A stretch of DNA of 64,000 nt from Limnohabitans parvus II-B4 (GTDB lineage Bacteria > Pseudomonadota > Gammaproteobacteria > Burkholderiales > Burkholderiaceae_C): positions 186,001 to 250,000 of the forward strand of contig NZ_NESN01000004.1 in the NCBI RefSeq assembly GCF_003063455.1, given 5' to 3'. The stretch's first letter is position 1. The number at the start of each line of letters is the position of its first letter. A program made the position numbers and the translations under genes. This document shows, piece by piece, positions 33,242 to 43,072 of the stretch. A model generated the notes under the pieces. The model was not told the origin of the DNA. It did not search any database and worked only from the letters and a program-made list of their open reading frames with translations.

Positions 33242-34435
33242 ATGCAAGCAAAACAACGCATCACGATCCTGGGTTCGACCGGCTCCATTGGTCAAAGCAC
33301 GCTCGATGTCATGGCGCGTCACCCGGGTCAGTTTGCCGTGCATGCATTGACGGCATCCAGCCAGGTTGATCTGATGTTGGCCCAATGCGTGCAGTTCAAG
33401 CCAGAGGTCGTGGTCATGGTTCAGGAGGCCGCAGGCCGTCTGCTGGCGGACAAGCTGAAATCCGAGGGCTTGAACATCCCGGTTCGTTGGGGGGCTGCGG
33501 CTCTGGACGAGGTGGCCAGCGCCCCGGAAGTGGACGCGGTCATGGCGGCCATTGTGGGCGCCGCGGGATTGTCACCTTGTCTGGCGGCTGCACGTGCAGG
33601 CAAACGACTTTTATTGGCGAACAAAGAGGCCTTGGTGGTGGGGGGTGAGGTGTTTCTGGCGGCTGTGCGTGAGGGCGGAGCTGTGCTTTTGCCGATAGAC
33701 AGTGAGCATTCCGCCATTTTCCAGTCGCTGCCAGAAGATCCCTCCACTTGGCAAAGGCGTGTGCACAAGATCATTTTGACGGCCTCGGGAGGGCCATTTC
33801 GGGCTCGCGATCCGATCAGTCTCAAGGATGTCACGCCCGAGCAGGCTTGTGCGCACCCCAACTGGGTGATGGGCCGGAAAATTTCAGTCGACTCGGCGAC
33901 CATGATGAACAAGGCCCTCGAAGTCATCGAGGCGCGTTATTTGTTCGGTTTGGAGCCGGACCAGCTGGAAGTGGTGATTCATCCCCAGAGCGTGATCCAT
34001 TCCATGGTGCAGTACAAAGACCATTCTGTGGTGGCTCAATTGGGCACACCCGACATGCGTGTGCCGATTGCCTACGGCTTGAGCTGGCCGGAGCGCATGG
34101 TGTCGGGTGCGGGTGCACTTGACTTTCATTCCTTGGCCGCCATGACATTTGAGTCCATGGAAGACCATGGTCATCCTGCGCGATTCCCGGGCTTGAAGCT
34201 CGCATGGGCAACCCTGAAGGGCCTGCCAGGCAGTTGTGCGGTACTGAATGCCGCCAATGAGATTGCTGTGGCAGCATTTTTGAACCGTGAGATCAGGTTT
34301 GACCAGATCCATGATGTGAATGAGGCCACCTTGAATGCGGTAGCCAGCGTTCGACCTGAAAATTTGGATGATTTGTTGAGTCTTGACCGTCTGAGTCGCG
34401 ATGCGGCTCTCAAGCTTGTCACGAGATGGCGTTGA
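33242..34435 (+). CDS. dxr: 1-deoxy-D-xylulose 5-phosphate reductoisomerase
   Basis: The 397-residue enzyme makes 2-C-methyl-D-erythritol 4-phosphate, the second step of the MEP isoprenoid pathway. G-S-T-G-S-I-G-Q-S-T-L-D-V binds NADPH. L-L-L-A-N-K-E-A-L, I-D-S-E-H-S-A-I-F-Q (metal ligands) and S-V-D-S-A-T-M-M-N-K are all present. ATG 33242 has GAGG nine bases upstream; ATG 33227 would add five residues and lies one base after the cdsA stop. The rseP gene that normally follows is absent. Confidence 0.97.
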   Translation: MQAKQRITILGSTGSIGQSTLDVMARHPGQFAVHALTASSQVDLMLAQCVQFKPEVVVMVQEAAGRLLADKLKSEGLNIPVRWGAAALDEVASAPEVDAVMAAIVGAAGLSPCLAAARAGKRLLLANKEALVVGGEVFLAAVREGGAVLLPIDSEHSAIFQSLPEDPSTWQRRVHKIILTASGGPFRARDPISLKDVTPEQACAHPNWVMGRKISVDSATMMNKALEVIEARYLFGLEPDQLEVVIHPQSVIHSMVQYKDHSVVAQLGTPDMRVPIAYGLSWPERMVSGAGALDFHSLAAMTFESMEDHGHPARFPGLKLAWATLKGLPGSCAVLNAANEIAVAAFLNREIRFDQIHDVNEATLNAVASVRPENLDDLLSLDRLSRDAALKLVTRWR

Positions 34436-34465
34436 CGGCCGGATTTCAGCCTGCGCCAAGGCTGC

Positions 34466-34488
34466 AGAGGGCGCCATGAACGCCCTCT
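34466..34488 (+). terminator. Hairpin after dxr
   Basis: AGAGGGCG pairs with CGCCCTCT around a seven-base loop, 31 bases after the dxr stop. No T-tract follows, so it is a weak terminator or mRNA-stabilising hairpin. It marks the place where rseP would be expected. Confidence 0.5.
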
Positions 34489-34617
34489 CCTGAGGTGTAT
34501 TATCTTGGCTTGTTTTGTTTGGTCGCTGTATCTTGGCCGGGACAGGCGAAAATACGGTGTTGCCCTGCTGGGGCACATTGGTCGGTTTTTAAAATGGGTT
34601 CTGGACGGGGGCTTTTC

Positions 34618-36978
34618 ATGAGCATGCAGTCCAGACCTCTCTATGGTTGCTCCATGAATTTTTTTGACATTCGTTCACGCATTCAGCCTGCTGCATTGAC
34701 TTTGGCGGCCTCTTTGATGGCGTGCATGCCTGCTTGGGCCGTTGACCCATTCACCGTGCGCGATATCCGCGTAGAGGGTTTGCAGCGCATTGAGTCCGGT
34801 ACTGTTTTTGCCTCCCTGCCATTGCGCGTGGGTGATCAATATTCGGACGAAAAGGGCGCAGCCGCCATTCGGGCCTTGTTTGCATTGGGTCTGTTCAAGG
34901 ATGTGCGCCTCGAAACCCAAGGCGATGTTCTGGTGGTTGTGGTGGAGGAGCGTCCATCGGTGGCCGCGGTGGAGTTCATCGGTCTCAAAGAGTTTGACAA
35001 GGATGTGCTCGTCAAGGCTTTGAAAGAAGTGGGTCTGGCCGAAGGTCGGCCTTACGACAAAGCGTTGGCCGACAAAGCCGAGCAGGAACTCAAGCGTCAG
35101 TACATCAGCCGCAGTTTGTATGGCGCAGAGGTGGTCAGCACTGCAACGCCTGTTGACCGCAACCGCGTGAATTTGAGCTTCACCATCACAGAAGGTGGTC
35201 CCGCGAAGATCAAGCAAATCCAGATCGTGGGCAACAAGGCATTCTCCGAGTCTGATTTGCGTGACCAGTTCAACTTGGATACCGGTGGCTGGATGAGCTG
35301 GTACACCAAATCTGACCGCTACGCCCGCACCAAGCTCAACGCCGATTTGGAGGCTTTGCGGTCTTACTACTTGGCCCGTGGCTTCCTGGAGTTCCGCATT
35401 GACTCCACCCAAGTGGCCATGTCACCCGACAAGCAAGACATGGCGATCACCATCAATGTGACCGAAGGCGAGCGCTTTGTGGTCTCCGGTGTCAAGTTGG
35501 AAGGCAACTACCTCGACAAGGACGACGAATTCAAAGCCTTGGTCAAGATTGGTGTCGGCAAGGCTTACAACGCCGAAACCGTGGCAGAAACCACCAAAGC
35601 ATTCACCGACTATTTTGGCAAATTTGGTTTTGCCTTTGCCAAAGTTGAAGCCAAGCCTGAAATCGATCGACAGAACAACCGCGTTCAATTTGTTTTGCAG
35701 GCAGAGCCTTCGCGTCGCGCGTATGTCCGGCGCATTTTGGTTTCGGGCAACAACCGCACGCGAGACGAAGTGATCCGCCGCGAGTTTCGCCAGTACGAGG
35801 CCGCTTGGTACGACGGTGACAAAATCCGCCTGTCACGTGACCGCGTGGACCGTTTGGGCTTCTTCACTGACGTGAACGTGGAAACCATTGAAATCCCGGG
35901 CACCCCCGATCAGGTCGATTTGATGTTCACCGTGGCCGAAAAGCCCACCGGCAGCATCTCTTTGGGGGCGGGTTTCTCTTCTGCTGAAAAAGTGACTTTG
36001 AGCTTTGGCATTCGCCAGGAAAATGCTTTTGGTTCAGGCAACTATCTGGCCGTTGAGGTCAACACCAGCAAGTACAACCGCAATTTGGTTCTGAGCACCA
36101 CAGACCCTTACTTCACACAAAACGGCATATCCAGGACGATTGATGTGTTCCAGCGGACAACGCGCCCATACTTGGGGGACATCAACTCCTACAGTTTGGT
36201 CAACTCGGGTTTGGGTCTGCGTTTTGGTGTGCCTGTGACTGAGACCGATACAGTATTTGTTGGTGCAAATGCTGAGCAGACGCAAATCAAGTCGGGAACG
36301 GGGCTGCCTTACCCCTATCAAAAATATGCTGCCGACTTCGGCTCGACCAGTTCGGCTATTCCTTTAACTTTAGGGTGGGCGCGGGATGGTCGCGACAGCG
36401 CCTTGGTTCCATCCAAGGGCACTTATCAGCGCCTGAACGCGGACCTCAGCTTGGCGGGTGACGTTCGTTATTTCCGCAGCAATTACCAATATCAGCAGTA
36501 TTTCCCTTTGAGTAAAAAATACACCCTGGCGATCAATGCAGATCTGGGGTTGGGTAAAGGCCTGAATGGTCAACAGTTCCCATTGTTTAAGAATTTTTAC
36601 GTTGGTGGCCTTGGCAGTGTTCGTGGGTTTGAGCAATCCACCCTTGGACCTAAAGAAAGCACAATTCAAAACGACCCTACTTCAGCTCCGGTATACCTAG
36701 GCGGCTCTAAGAAACTCGTCTTGAATGCCGAATTCATGATGCCCTTTCCTGGGGCCGGTAACGACAAAACCCTGCGTCTCTATGGTTTCACCGATGTGGG
36801 CAGAGCGTTTGGTGAAAACGAAAAACTGTCTCTGGGCGAGCTTCGTGCTTCGGCCGGTATCGGCCTGAGCTGGATTTCACCCATGGGGCCTTTGCGCTTC
36901 TCATATGCAACGCCTATCCGTCAACAGACAGGCGATAAAATTCAGAAACTCCAATTCCAGATCGGAACTTCCTTCTAA
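34618..36978 (+). CDS. bamA: Outer membrane protein assembly factor BamA
   Basis: The product inserts beta-barrel proteins into the outer membrane. After a signal peptide ending near A-W-A, five POTRA domains run from F-T-V-R-D-I-R-V-E-G-L to about residue 435. The C-terminal barrel includes the lid-loop V-R-G-F motif (G-S-V-R-G-F-E) and ends in the aromatic residue of Q-I-G-T-S-F. I use ATG 34618 (786 residues) because a GGGGG stretch lies just upstream. ATG 34654 (774 residues) gives a more compact signal peptide but no ribosome site. The stop overlaps skp. Confidence 0.95.
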   Translation: MSMQSRPLYGCSMNFFDIRSRIQPAALTLAASLMACMPAWAVDPFTVRDIRVEGLQRIESGTVFASLPLRVGDQYSDEKGAAAIRALFALGLFKDVRLETQGDVLVVVVEERPSVAAVEFIGLKEFDKDVLVKALKEVGLAEGRPYDKALADKAEQELKRQYISRSLYGAEVVSTATPVDRNRVNLSFTITEGGPAKIKQIQIVGNKAFSESDLRDQFNLDTGGWMSWYTKSDRYARTKLNADLEALRSYYLARGFLEFRIDSTQVAMSPDKQDMAITINVTEGERFVVSGVKLEGNYLDKDDEFKALVKIGVGKAYNAETVAETTKAFTDYFGKFGFAFAKVEAKPEIDRQNNRVQFVLQAEPSRRAYVRRILVSGNNRTRDEVIRREFRQYEAAWYDGDKIRLSRDRVDRLGFFTDVNVETIEIPGTPDQVDLMFTVAEKPTGSISLGAGFSSAEKVTLSFGIRQENAFGSGNYLAVEVNTSKYNRNLVLSTTDPYFTQNGISRTIDVFQRTTRPYLGDINSYSLVNSGLGLRFGVPVTETDTVFVGANAEQTQIKSGTGLPYPYQKYAADFGSTSSAIPLTLGWARDGRDSALVPSKGTYQRLNADLSLAGDVRYFRSNYQYQQYFPLSKKYTLAINADLGLGKGLNGQQFPLFKNFYVGGLGSVRGFEQSTLGPKESTIQNDPTSAPVYLGGSKKLVLNAEFMMPFPGAGNDKTLRLYGFTDVGRAFGENEKLSLGELRASAGIGLSWISPMGPLRFSYATPIRQQTGDKIQKLQFQIGTSF

Positions 36979-37496
36979 TGAAAACGATTCGCAAGACCCT
37001 TCTCGCCGCACTGCTGGTTGGTGCATCGGCTTTGACAAGCTTGGCTCAGGCCCAAGACTTCAAAATCGGCATTGTCAACACCGATCGTATCCTGCGTGAT
37101 TCCAATGTGGCCAAAGCTGCCCAGGCCAAGCTGGAGTCCGAGTTTTTGAAGCGAGAAAAAGACCTGAATGACGCCATTGCGGCTTTCAAGCAGTCGGCTG
37201 AAAAGTTCGAGCGTGATGCACCCACACTGGCTGAGGCCCAGCGGGTGGCCAAACAAAAGCAGTTGATCGAGCAAGACCGTGACTTGAAGCGCCGCCAGCG
37301 CGAATTTCAGGAAGATCTGGGTGCTCGGAAAAACGAAGAAAACCAGATGCTTTTTGAAAAAGCAGGCCGTGCAGTGAAACAAGTCGCCGAGTCAGAGAAG
37401 TACGATCTGATTTTGCAGGATGCCGCCTACTTCAATCCCAAGCACGACATCACCGAAAAAGTCATCAAGGCACTCAACGCCTCGGTTGGCAAATAA
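36978..37496 (+). CDS. skp: OmpH/Skp family periplasmic chaperone
   Basis: The 172-residue protein has a signal peptide (cleavage near A-Q-A-Q, residue 25), a small trimerisation strand region ([10 protein letters not shown]) and long charged helices that form the arms of the jellyfish-shaped Skp trimer. It holds unfolded outer-membrane proteins on their way to BamA. Its ATG shares one base with the bamA TAA, so translation is coupled. Confidence 0.95.
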   Translation: MKTIRKTLLAALLVGASALTSLAQAQDFKIGIVNTDRILRDSNVAKAAQAKLESEFLKREKDLNDAIAAFKQSAEKFERDAPTLAEAQRVAKQKQLIEQDRDLKRRQREFQEDLGARKNEENQMLFEKAGRAVKQVAESEKYDLILQDAAYFNPKHDITEKVIKALNASVGK

Positions 37497-37519
37497 CAGG
37501 CGCATGCCTGTTTGAGACC

Positions 37520-38506
37520 GTGTCGCTGACGCTTGGCGCTATCGTAGAGGCACTTGGTGGCCGCCTGTTGGGCTCTTCTGACATGCAGATGTCGGGATTG
37601 GCGCCTTTGCAGACCGCCCAGCCCAGCCAAATCAGTTTTCTGAGTCAAGCCAGATACCAAAGTCAGTTGGCCCCGAGCCTTGCGGGGTGTGTCATTGTCA
37701 GCCCGGCTTTTGAAGCCCAGGTGGTGCAGCGCACTGCGGCCATCATCACCGATGACCCTTATTTGTACTTTGCCCGATTGACCCGCCTCTGGAAGCGTGA
37801 GCACCATAAAGGCACAGGCCCTCGAATTCATCCCAGTGCCATCATCGACCCACAAGCGGAGATTGCCGCCGATGCGGTGATTGGCCCTTTGTGTGTGGTG
37901 GAGCGAGGTGCTGAAGTGGGGGCTGCAACCGTGCTCAAGTCACGCGTGACGGTTGGTGAGGATTGCAAGATCGGAGCGCGTTGTCTGTTGCATTCCGGTG
38001 TGGTGATCGGCGCTGACGGCTTTGGCTTCGCACCTCACCAAGGGCACTGGGAAAAAATCGAGCAACTGGGGGCAGTGCGCATTGGCAACGATGTGGAAAT
38101 CGGTGCCAACACCTGCATTGACCGGGGTGCATTGGACGACACCGTGATCGAAGACGGCGTCAAACTCGACAACCTGATTCAGATCGGGCACAACGTGCAT
38201 GTGGGCCGCCACACGGCCATGGCCGGGTGTGTTGGTGTGGCTGGTAGCGCCCGGATTGGCGCGCATTGCACGGTGGGTGGTGGTGCTGTGGTGTTGGGTC
38301 ATCTGAGCTTGGCTGACCATGTGCACATTTCGGCAGCATCGGTGGTCACGCGCTCGATCTTGCAGCCCGGGCATTACACGGGCATGTTCCCTTTGGACAG
38401 CAATGCCAATTGGGAAAAAAATGCCGCCAGTCTCAAACAATTGTCTCGATTGCGTGAACGCATCAAAGCCTTAGAGGCTGACATTCAAAACAACAAGGAA
38501 ACATGA
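37520..38506 (+). CDS. lpxD: UDP-3-O-acylglucosamine N-acyltransferase
   Basis: The 328-residue enzyme adds the second 3-hydroxyacyl chain in lipid A synthesis. An N-terminal uridine-binding domain (1 to about 100) precedes a left-handed beta-helix of hexapeptide repeats. [10 protein letters not shown] contains the catalytic His. The start is GTG 37520, because no ATG precedes the conserved [10 protein letters not shown]. It overlaps fabZ by four bases (ATGA). Confidence 0.96.
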   Translation: MSLTLGAIVEALGGRLLGSSDMQMSGLAPLQTAQPSQISFLSQARYQSQLAPSLAGCVIVSPAFEAQVVQRTAAIITDDPYLYFARLTRLWKREHHKGTGPRIHPSAIIDPQAEIAADAVIGPLCVVERGAEVGAATVLKSRVTVGEDCKIGARCLLHSGVVIGADGFGFAPHQGHWEKIEQLGAVRIGNDVEIGANTCIDRGALDDTVIEDGVKLDNLIQIGHNVHVGRHTAMAGCVGVAGSARIGAHCTVGGGAVVLGHLSLADHVHISAASVVTRSILQPGHYTGMFPLDSNANWEKNAASLKQLSRLRERIKALEADIQNNKET

Positions 38507-38949
38507 CCATGATGGACATTCATAAAATTCTCAAACAGTTGCCGCATCGCTACCCGTTCTTGCTGGTGGATCGCGTGTTGGAGATTGAAAAAGGCGTGCG
38601 CATCAAGGCCTTGAAAAACGTGACCATCAACGAGCCATTTTTCACGGGCCACTTTCCACATCGGCCCGTCATGCCAGGTGTATTGATGCTCGAAGCCTTG
38701 GCGCAAGCCGCGGCCTTGCTGTCCTTTGACACGCTCGATACCGCCCCGGATGACAACACGGTTTATTACTTTGCTGGCATCGATGGTGCGCGTTTCAAGC
38801 GGCCTGTGGAGCCCGGCGATCAGTTGACCCTCGAGGTGCAGCTGGACCGCATGAAGGCCGGTATTTTCAAATTCAAGGCGCAAGCCAAAGTGGGTGACGA
38901 GTTGGCCTGCGAGGCCGAGTTGATGTGCACCATGCGCAAAATTGCCTGA
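38503..38949 (+). CDS. fabZ: 3-hydroxyacyl-[acyl-carrier-protein] dehydratase FabZ
   Basis: The 148-residue hot-dog-fold dehydratase competes with LpxA and LpxD for 3-hydroxyacyl-ACP, balancing fatty-acid and lipid A synthesis. [10 protein letters not shown] and [17 protein letters not shown] hold the catalytic His and Glu. It starts M-T-M-M-D, overlapping the lpxD stop, and is followed by lpxA after six bases. Confidence 0.98.
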   Translation: MTMMDIHKILKQLPHRYPFLLVDRVLEIEKGVRIKALKNVTINEPFFTGHFPHRPVMPGVLMLEALAQAAALLSFDTLDTAPDDNTVYYFAGIDGARFKRPVEPGDQLTLEVQLDRMKAGIFKFKAQAKVGDELACEAELMCTMRKIA

Positions 38950-38955
38950 GGACCT

Positions 38956-39771
38956 ATGGCGACTATCCATTCCACTGCCTTGGTCGATCCGGCTGCCCAG
39001 CTGGACGCCTCCGTGACCGTTGGTCCCTACACCATCATCGGCCCTAACGTGGTCATCGGTGCAGGCTCTACGGTGGGCTCGCATTGCACCATCGAGGGTT
39101 ACACCACCATCGGTCTCAACAACCATGTCCACAGCTACACGTCATTGGGTGCTGTCCCCCAAGACAAAAAGTACGCTGGCGAGCCGACCCGGCTGGTGAT
39201 CGGCAATGGCAACACCATCCGTGAGTTTTGTACGTTCAATGCTGGCACCGTCAACGGTGGTGGTGTGACGCAGGTGGGTGATGACAACCTGTTCATGGCT
39301 TATGTCCATTTGGCGCACGATTGCCATATTGGCAGCCACACCATTTTTGCCAACAACTCCCAACTGGCGGGTCATGTTGTCGTGGGTGACTGGGTCATCT
39401 TGGGTGGCTTCACTGTGGTGCGCCAGTTTCTTCGTTTGGGTGCCCACAGCTTCACTGCGATGTGCACTTTGCTGTTTGCCGATCTGCCGCCGTATGTGAC
39501 TTGCCAGGGCCAACCTGCTGCTGCGCGCACTGTGAACGCTGAAGGCCTGCGCCGCCGCGGTTATTCCCCGACCCGAATTGCCGCCGTGCGGGCCATGCAC
39601 AAAGCTTTGTACCGTGAAAATTTGACGTTCGACGCCGCAAAAGACCGTATTTTGCAAATAGCGAAGGACAAACCCGAAGTGCAGGCAGATGTCGACATGA
39701 TGCTGGATTTTTTGGCGGATGTTTCTCCCAAAGTTGGCATTGTTCGTTCGCGCCGCCGTTCGCTTGATTGA
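38956..39771 (+). CDS. lpxA: UDP-N-acetylglucosamine-type acyltransferase LpxA (C10-type ruler, GnnAB-linked)
   Basis: The 271-residue left-handed beta-helix enzyme performs the first acylation of lipid A. H118 and H121 (V-H-L-A-H-D-C) match catalytic His122 and His125 of E. coli. Aligning the block of 31 residues from G-G-F-T-V-V to A-D-L-P-P-Y without gaps, Met169 falls on E. coli Gly173, the hydrocarbon ruler. Methionine there selects C10 chains in Pseudomonas. Arg156 replaces E. coli His160. With gnnA and gnnB directly downstream, the likely substrate is UDP-GlcNAc3N, giving an amide bond at position 3 (inference). The C-terminal tail is slightly extended and Arg-rich. Confidence 0.95.
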   Translation: MATIHSTALVDPAAQLDASVTVGPYTIIGPNVVIGAGSTVGSHCTIEGYTTIGLNNHVHSYTSLGAVPQDKKYAGEPTRLVIGNGNTIREFCTFNAGTVNGGGVTQVGDDNLFMAYVHLAHDCHIGSHTIFANNSQLAGHVVVGDWVILGGFTVVRQFLRLGAHSFTAMCTLLFADLPPYVTCQGQPAAARTVNAEGLRRRGYSPTRIAAVRAMHKALYRENLTFDAAKDRILQIAKDKPEVQADVDMMLDFLADVSPKVGIVRSRRRSLD

Positions 39772-39823
39772 CAGTTTTCAGGAGCGGAATTTCTTCCGCC
39801 TCCGTGCATGAAAGGAGGGCCCT

Positions 39824-40765
39824 GTGGCCCTGTTGCGTTGCGCCGTGATTGGCGTTGGTTATCTGGGCAAATTCCATGCTCAAAAGTACGCCAAGATTCC
39901 AGAGTGTGAGCTGGTGGCCGTGGTGGACAGCCGTCAGGACCAGGCAGACGCTGTCGCGGGTCCTTTGGGGTGTGCTGCACTGACGGATTACCGGGCTTTG
40001 CTGGGCAAAGTGGATGCGGTCAGCATTGTGGTTCCTACGCAAGGTCATTACGATGTGTGTGCCGAGTTTTTGCGTGCTGGCGTGCATGTCTTGGTTGAAA
40101 AGCCAATGACCACCACCCTTGAGCAAGCCGACGAGTTGATCCGATTGGCCAAAGAAAACCGTTGTGTGTTGGCGGTGGGTCATCTGGAGCGTTTCAACCC
40201 TGCAGCGCTGGCATTGGAGCCTTTGCTGTCTGACCCCCGCTTCATCGACAGCTCGCGTCTGGCTCCATTCAAGCCCCGTGCCACCGATGTGAGTGTCTTG
40301 CTCGACTTGATGATCCACGATGTGGACTTGATCCTGTCCTTGGTGGACAGTGAGCTTGAAAGTGTGGACTGTTCGGGCGCTCGTGTGCTGACATCGGACA
40401 TCGACATCGCCAACGCTCGCATTCGCTTTGCCAACGGTTGCGTGGCCAACGTCACGGCCAGCCGAGTGAGCGCCAAAAGCGAGCGGAAAATGCGCGTGTT
40501 TCAAAACCAGGCGTGCCACTCGCTGGACTTTCAGGCCCGCACGCTGACCACGTACCGTGGTTCAACCGATCCGTTGGTCGAGACGGAACAAGCCATCGAG
40601 CGGCACGAGCAATCGTTTGGCGAAGCCGATCCGTTGTTTGCCGAGATCGTGGATTTCGTTGACAGCATTCGCAACAAGCGCCCACCCAAAGTGAGCGGTG
40701 AAGCCGGTCGCCGTGCACTTGAAGCTGTGCAGCGCATCACCGAAGCCACCCGTCTGATTTCCTGA
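39824..40765 (+). CDS. gnnA: Gfo/Idh/MocA oxidoreductase, probable UDP-GlcNAc 3-dehydrogenase GnnA
   Basis: The 313-residue protein has an N-terminal Rossmann fold (A-V-I-G-V-G-Y-L-G-K-F-H) and the family motif V-E-K-P-M-T near residue 92. In Acidithiobacillus, GnnA oxidises the 3-hydroxyl of UDP-GlcNAc and GnnB transaminates it, and the pair lies by lpxA. Here the same order lpxA-gnnA-gnnB-lpxB is seen, so the assignment rests on family plus context; without context it would be a generic sugar oxidoreductase. The start is GTG 39824, with AGGAGG close upstream. A C-terminal dimerisation sheet covers about 120-290. Confidence 0.85.
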   Translation: MALLRCAVIGVGYLGKFHAQKYAKIPECELVAVVDSRQDQADAVAGPLGCAALTDYRALLGKVDAVSIVVPTQGHYDVCAEFLRAGVHVLVEKPMTTTLEQADELIRLAKENRCVLAVGHLERFNPAALALEPLLSDPRFIDSSRLAPFKPRATDVSVLLDLMIHDVDLILSLVDSELESVDCSGARVLTSDIDIANARIRFANGCVANVTASRVSAKSERKMRVFQNQACHSLDFQARTLTTYRGSTDPLVETEQAIERHEQSFGEADPLFAEIVDFVDSIRNKRPPKVSGEAGRRALEAVQRITEATRLIS

Positions 40766-40790
40766 ATTTTGAATATTTGAAAGGTACGCC

Positions 40791-41891
40791 ATGCGCATCC
40801 CTATGGTCGATCTGGTCGCGCAATACCGCGACCTCCAGCCCAAGCTGGAACCTGCATTTTTGGGCGCTTTGAGCGCGGCGCAGTTCATCCTCGGACCCAA
40901 CGTCCAAGCGTTTGAAAAAGAAGCGGCCGCTTATTTGGGGGTGGCGCACGCCATCACCTGTGCCAACGGCACGGATGCTTTGCACCTGGCTTTGCTCGCT
41001 GCCGGTATCGGCCCCGGTGACGAAGTCATCACCACGCCATTCACTTTCATTGCTACCGCTGAGGCGATTGCTTATGTGGGTGCCAAAGCGGTATTTGTAG
41101 ACATCGACCCTCACACATTCAATATTGACGTGGAGCAGGCCCGTCGTGCGATCACGCCTCAAACCAAAGCCTTGCTGCCTGTGCATTTGTTTGGGCAACC
41201 CGCAGACTTGGCCCCGTTGATGGCCTTGGCCAAAGAGCATCGGCTGCAGTTGGTCGAAGATTGCGCGCAATCGTTTGGTGCCGACATCGGTGGCCGCAAA
41301 ACAGGTGCCATGGGTGATGTGGCGGCCTTCAGTTTCTTTCCCAGCAAGAATCTGGGCTGCTATGGCGATGGTGGCATGGTGACCACCCAGTCGGACGAGA
41401 TGGCCGAAACATTGCGCATGCTGCGCAATCACGGCAGCAAGGTGCGTTACTACCACGACATCATTGGCTACAACAGCCGCCTTGACGAGTTGCAGGCGGT
41501 GGTGTTGCGGGCCAAGATGCCCTTGATTGACCAATACAACCAGGAGCGCCGCCGCGTCGCGCACCGGTACAACGCTGGCTTGGCGGGCCTGAATTTGCAA
41601 ACGCCTTTTGAAGACGGTGTTGGCCTGCACGTGTACCACCAGTACACCCTGTTGACCGATGACCGTGCTGCGATTCAACAAGCCTTGACCGAGCAGAAAA
41701 TCGCCAGCGCCATTTATTACCCCGTGCCTTTGCATCAACAAAAAGTTTTTGCTTCGATTGCTGCCGGTTTGAGCTTTCCTGTGACGGAATCTGTGGCTGC
41801 GCGTTGCTTGTCTTTGCCGATTTATCCAGAGCTGAGCAACGACTCAGTGGATGAAGTTTGCGGCGTCATTCGTCAGGCTTTGAAGGCGTGA
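40791..41891 (+). CDS. gnnB: DegT/DnrJ/EryC1 aminotransferase, probable GnnB
   Basis: The 366-residue PLP enzyme belongs to the sugar aminotransferase family. The PLP lysine is Lys186 in S-F-F-P-S-K-N-L-G-C-Y-G-D-G-G. Asp157 (E-D-C-A-Q-S-F-G-A) and the N-terminal N-G-T-D-A-L motif complete the site. As GnnB it would turn UDP-3-keto-GlcNAc into UDP-GlcNAc3N for LpxA. It lies 25 bases after gnnA and shares one base with lpxB (TGATG), which ties it to lipid A production rather than to O-antigen sugars. Confidence 0.87.
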   Translation: MRIPMVDLVAQYRDLQPKLEPAFLGALSAAQFILGPNVQAFEKEAAAYLGVAHAITCANGTDALHLALLAAGIGPGDEVITTPFTFIATAEAIAYVGAKAVFVDIDPHTFNIDVEQARRAITPQTKALLPVHLFGQPADLAPLMALAKEHRLQLVEDCAQSFGADIGGRKTGAMGDVAAFSFFPSKNLGCYGDGGMVTTQSDEMAETLRMLRNHGSKVRYYHDIIGYNSRLDELQAVVLRAKMPLIDQYNQERRRVAHRYNAGLAGLNLQTPFEDGVGLHVYHQYTLLTDDRAAIQQALTEQKIASAIYYPVPLHQQKVFASIAAGLSFPVTESVAARCLSLPIYPELSNDSVDEVCGVIRQALKA

Positions 41892-43072
41892 TGAACGCGA
41901 GAGACGCCCAGCAATTTTCTGGATCGGCATCTGCGCAAGATCTGCGTTTGAGCATGGTCGCTGCTGAGCGTTCGGGTGACATGCTGGCGGCTTTGTTGCT
42001 GCAAGGCATGCGCAAAAGCTGGCCTCAACTGCAAGCTTCGGGCATTGGTGGCCCGCAGATGGATGCAATCGGCTTTGTCTCTCGCTGGTCTTGCGACGAA
42101 TTGTCGGTGCGTGGTTTGGTTGAAGCCCTTTGGCGTTACCGTCACATCAACGGCATCCGCCAGACCTTGATTCAGGATTTGTTGGCTTCTCCGCCTGACT
42201 TGTATGTCGGCGTGGATGCGTCTGACTTCAATTTGCCAGTGGAGCGTTTGCTGCGTCAAAAGGGCGTGCCCACAGTTCAACTGGTGTGTCCATCGATCTG
42301 GGCTTGGCGACCTGAGCGCGTGCAAAAGATTCGTGACAGCGTGGACCATGTTTTGTGCATTTACCCGTTCGAGCCTGCCTTGCTGGCTCAGCACGGCATT
42401 GAGGGGACCTTTGTCGGGCACCCTGTGGCCGATGTGATCGATATCGAGCCAGACCGCCTACAAGCGCGCCAAGCCTTGGGGCTCGCTACCGATGCCACCA
42501 TCGTGGCTTTGTTGCCCGGAAGTCGGCCTTCCGAGGTCAAGGGATTGGCCTTGCCGTTTCTTCAGGCCGCCAAGCGCATGCTTGCGCTGCGACCCGGCTT
42601 GCAGTTTGTGCTGCCGACACATGGTCCTTTGCTGCCCATGATCGAAGCGGCCATTGCCCAAGCCGGCATGCAAGGTCAGGTGCATCTGATCATGGGGCGT
42701 TCGCATGAGGTGCAGGCCGCCTGCGACGTGGCCTTGGTGGCCAGTGGCACCGCCACGCTCGAGACGGCTTTGCATAAGCGCCCCATGGTCATTGCTTACA
42801 AAATGCAATGGCTGTCATGGCAGATCGCCAATCGCAAGCGCCTGCTGCCCTGGATTGGCTTGCCCAACATTTTGTGCAATGAAAGCTTGGTACCTGAATT
42901 TTTGCAAGAAAAAGTGCACCCCGAGGCGCTGGCCAAGGCTGTTTTGCAGTGGCTCGACGATCCGGTCGCTGTGGCCAAAATTCAACAGCGGTTCACCGAG
43001 CTGCACCATCAATTGCGTCAAGACATGCCGACGCTGGCCACCTATGCGATCCAAAAAGTCCTTGCCGCTTGA
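41891..43072 (+). CDS. lpxB: Lipid-A-disaccharide synthase
   Basis: The 393-residue GT19 glycosyltransferase joins UDP-diacyl-glucosamine and lipid [12 protein letters not shown] near residue 20, [17 protein letters not shown] and A-S-G-T-A-T-L-E-T are family motifs. The usual ExSGD motif reads E-R-S-G-D. ATG 41891 shares its A with the gnnB stop; the frame to 41858 lies in gnnB. It overlaps the probable rnhB start by 29 bases. Confidence 0.96.
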   Translation: MNARDAQQFSGSASAQDLRLSMVAAERSGDMLAALLLQGMRKSWPQLQASGIGGPQMDAIGFVSRWSCDELSVRGLVEALWRYRHINGIRQTLIQDLLASPPDLYVGVDASDFNLPVERLLRQKGVPTVQLVCPSIWAWRPERVQKIRDSVDHVLCIYPFEPALLAQHGIEGTFVGHPVADVIDIEPDRLQARQALGLATDATIVALLPGSRPSEVKGLALPFLQAAKRMLALRPGLQFVLPTHGPLLPMIEAAIAQAGMQGQVHLIMGRSHEVQAACDVALVASGTATLETALHKRPMVIAYKMQWLSWQIANRKRLLPWIGLPNILCNESLVPEFLQEKVHPEALAKAVLQWLDDPVAVAKIQQRFTELHHQLRQDMPTLATYAIQKVLAA

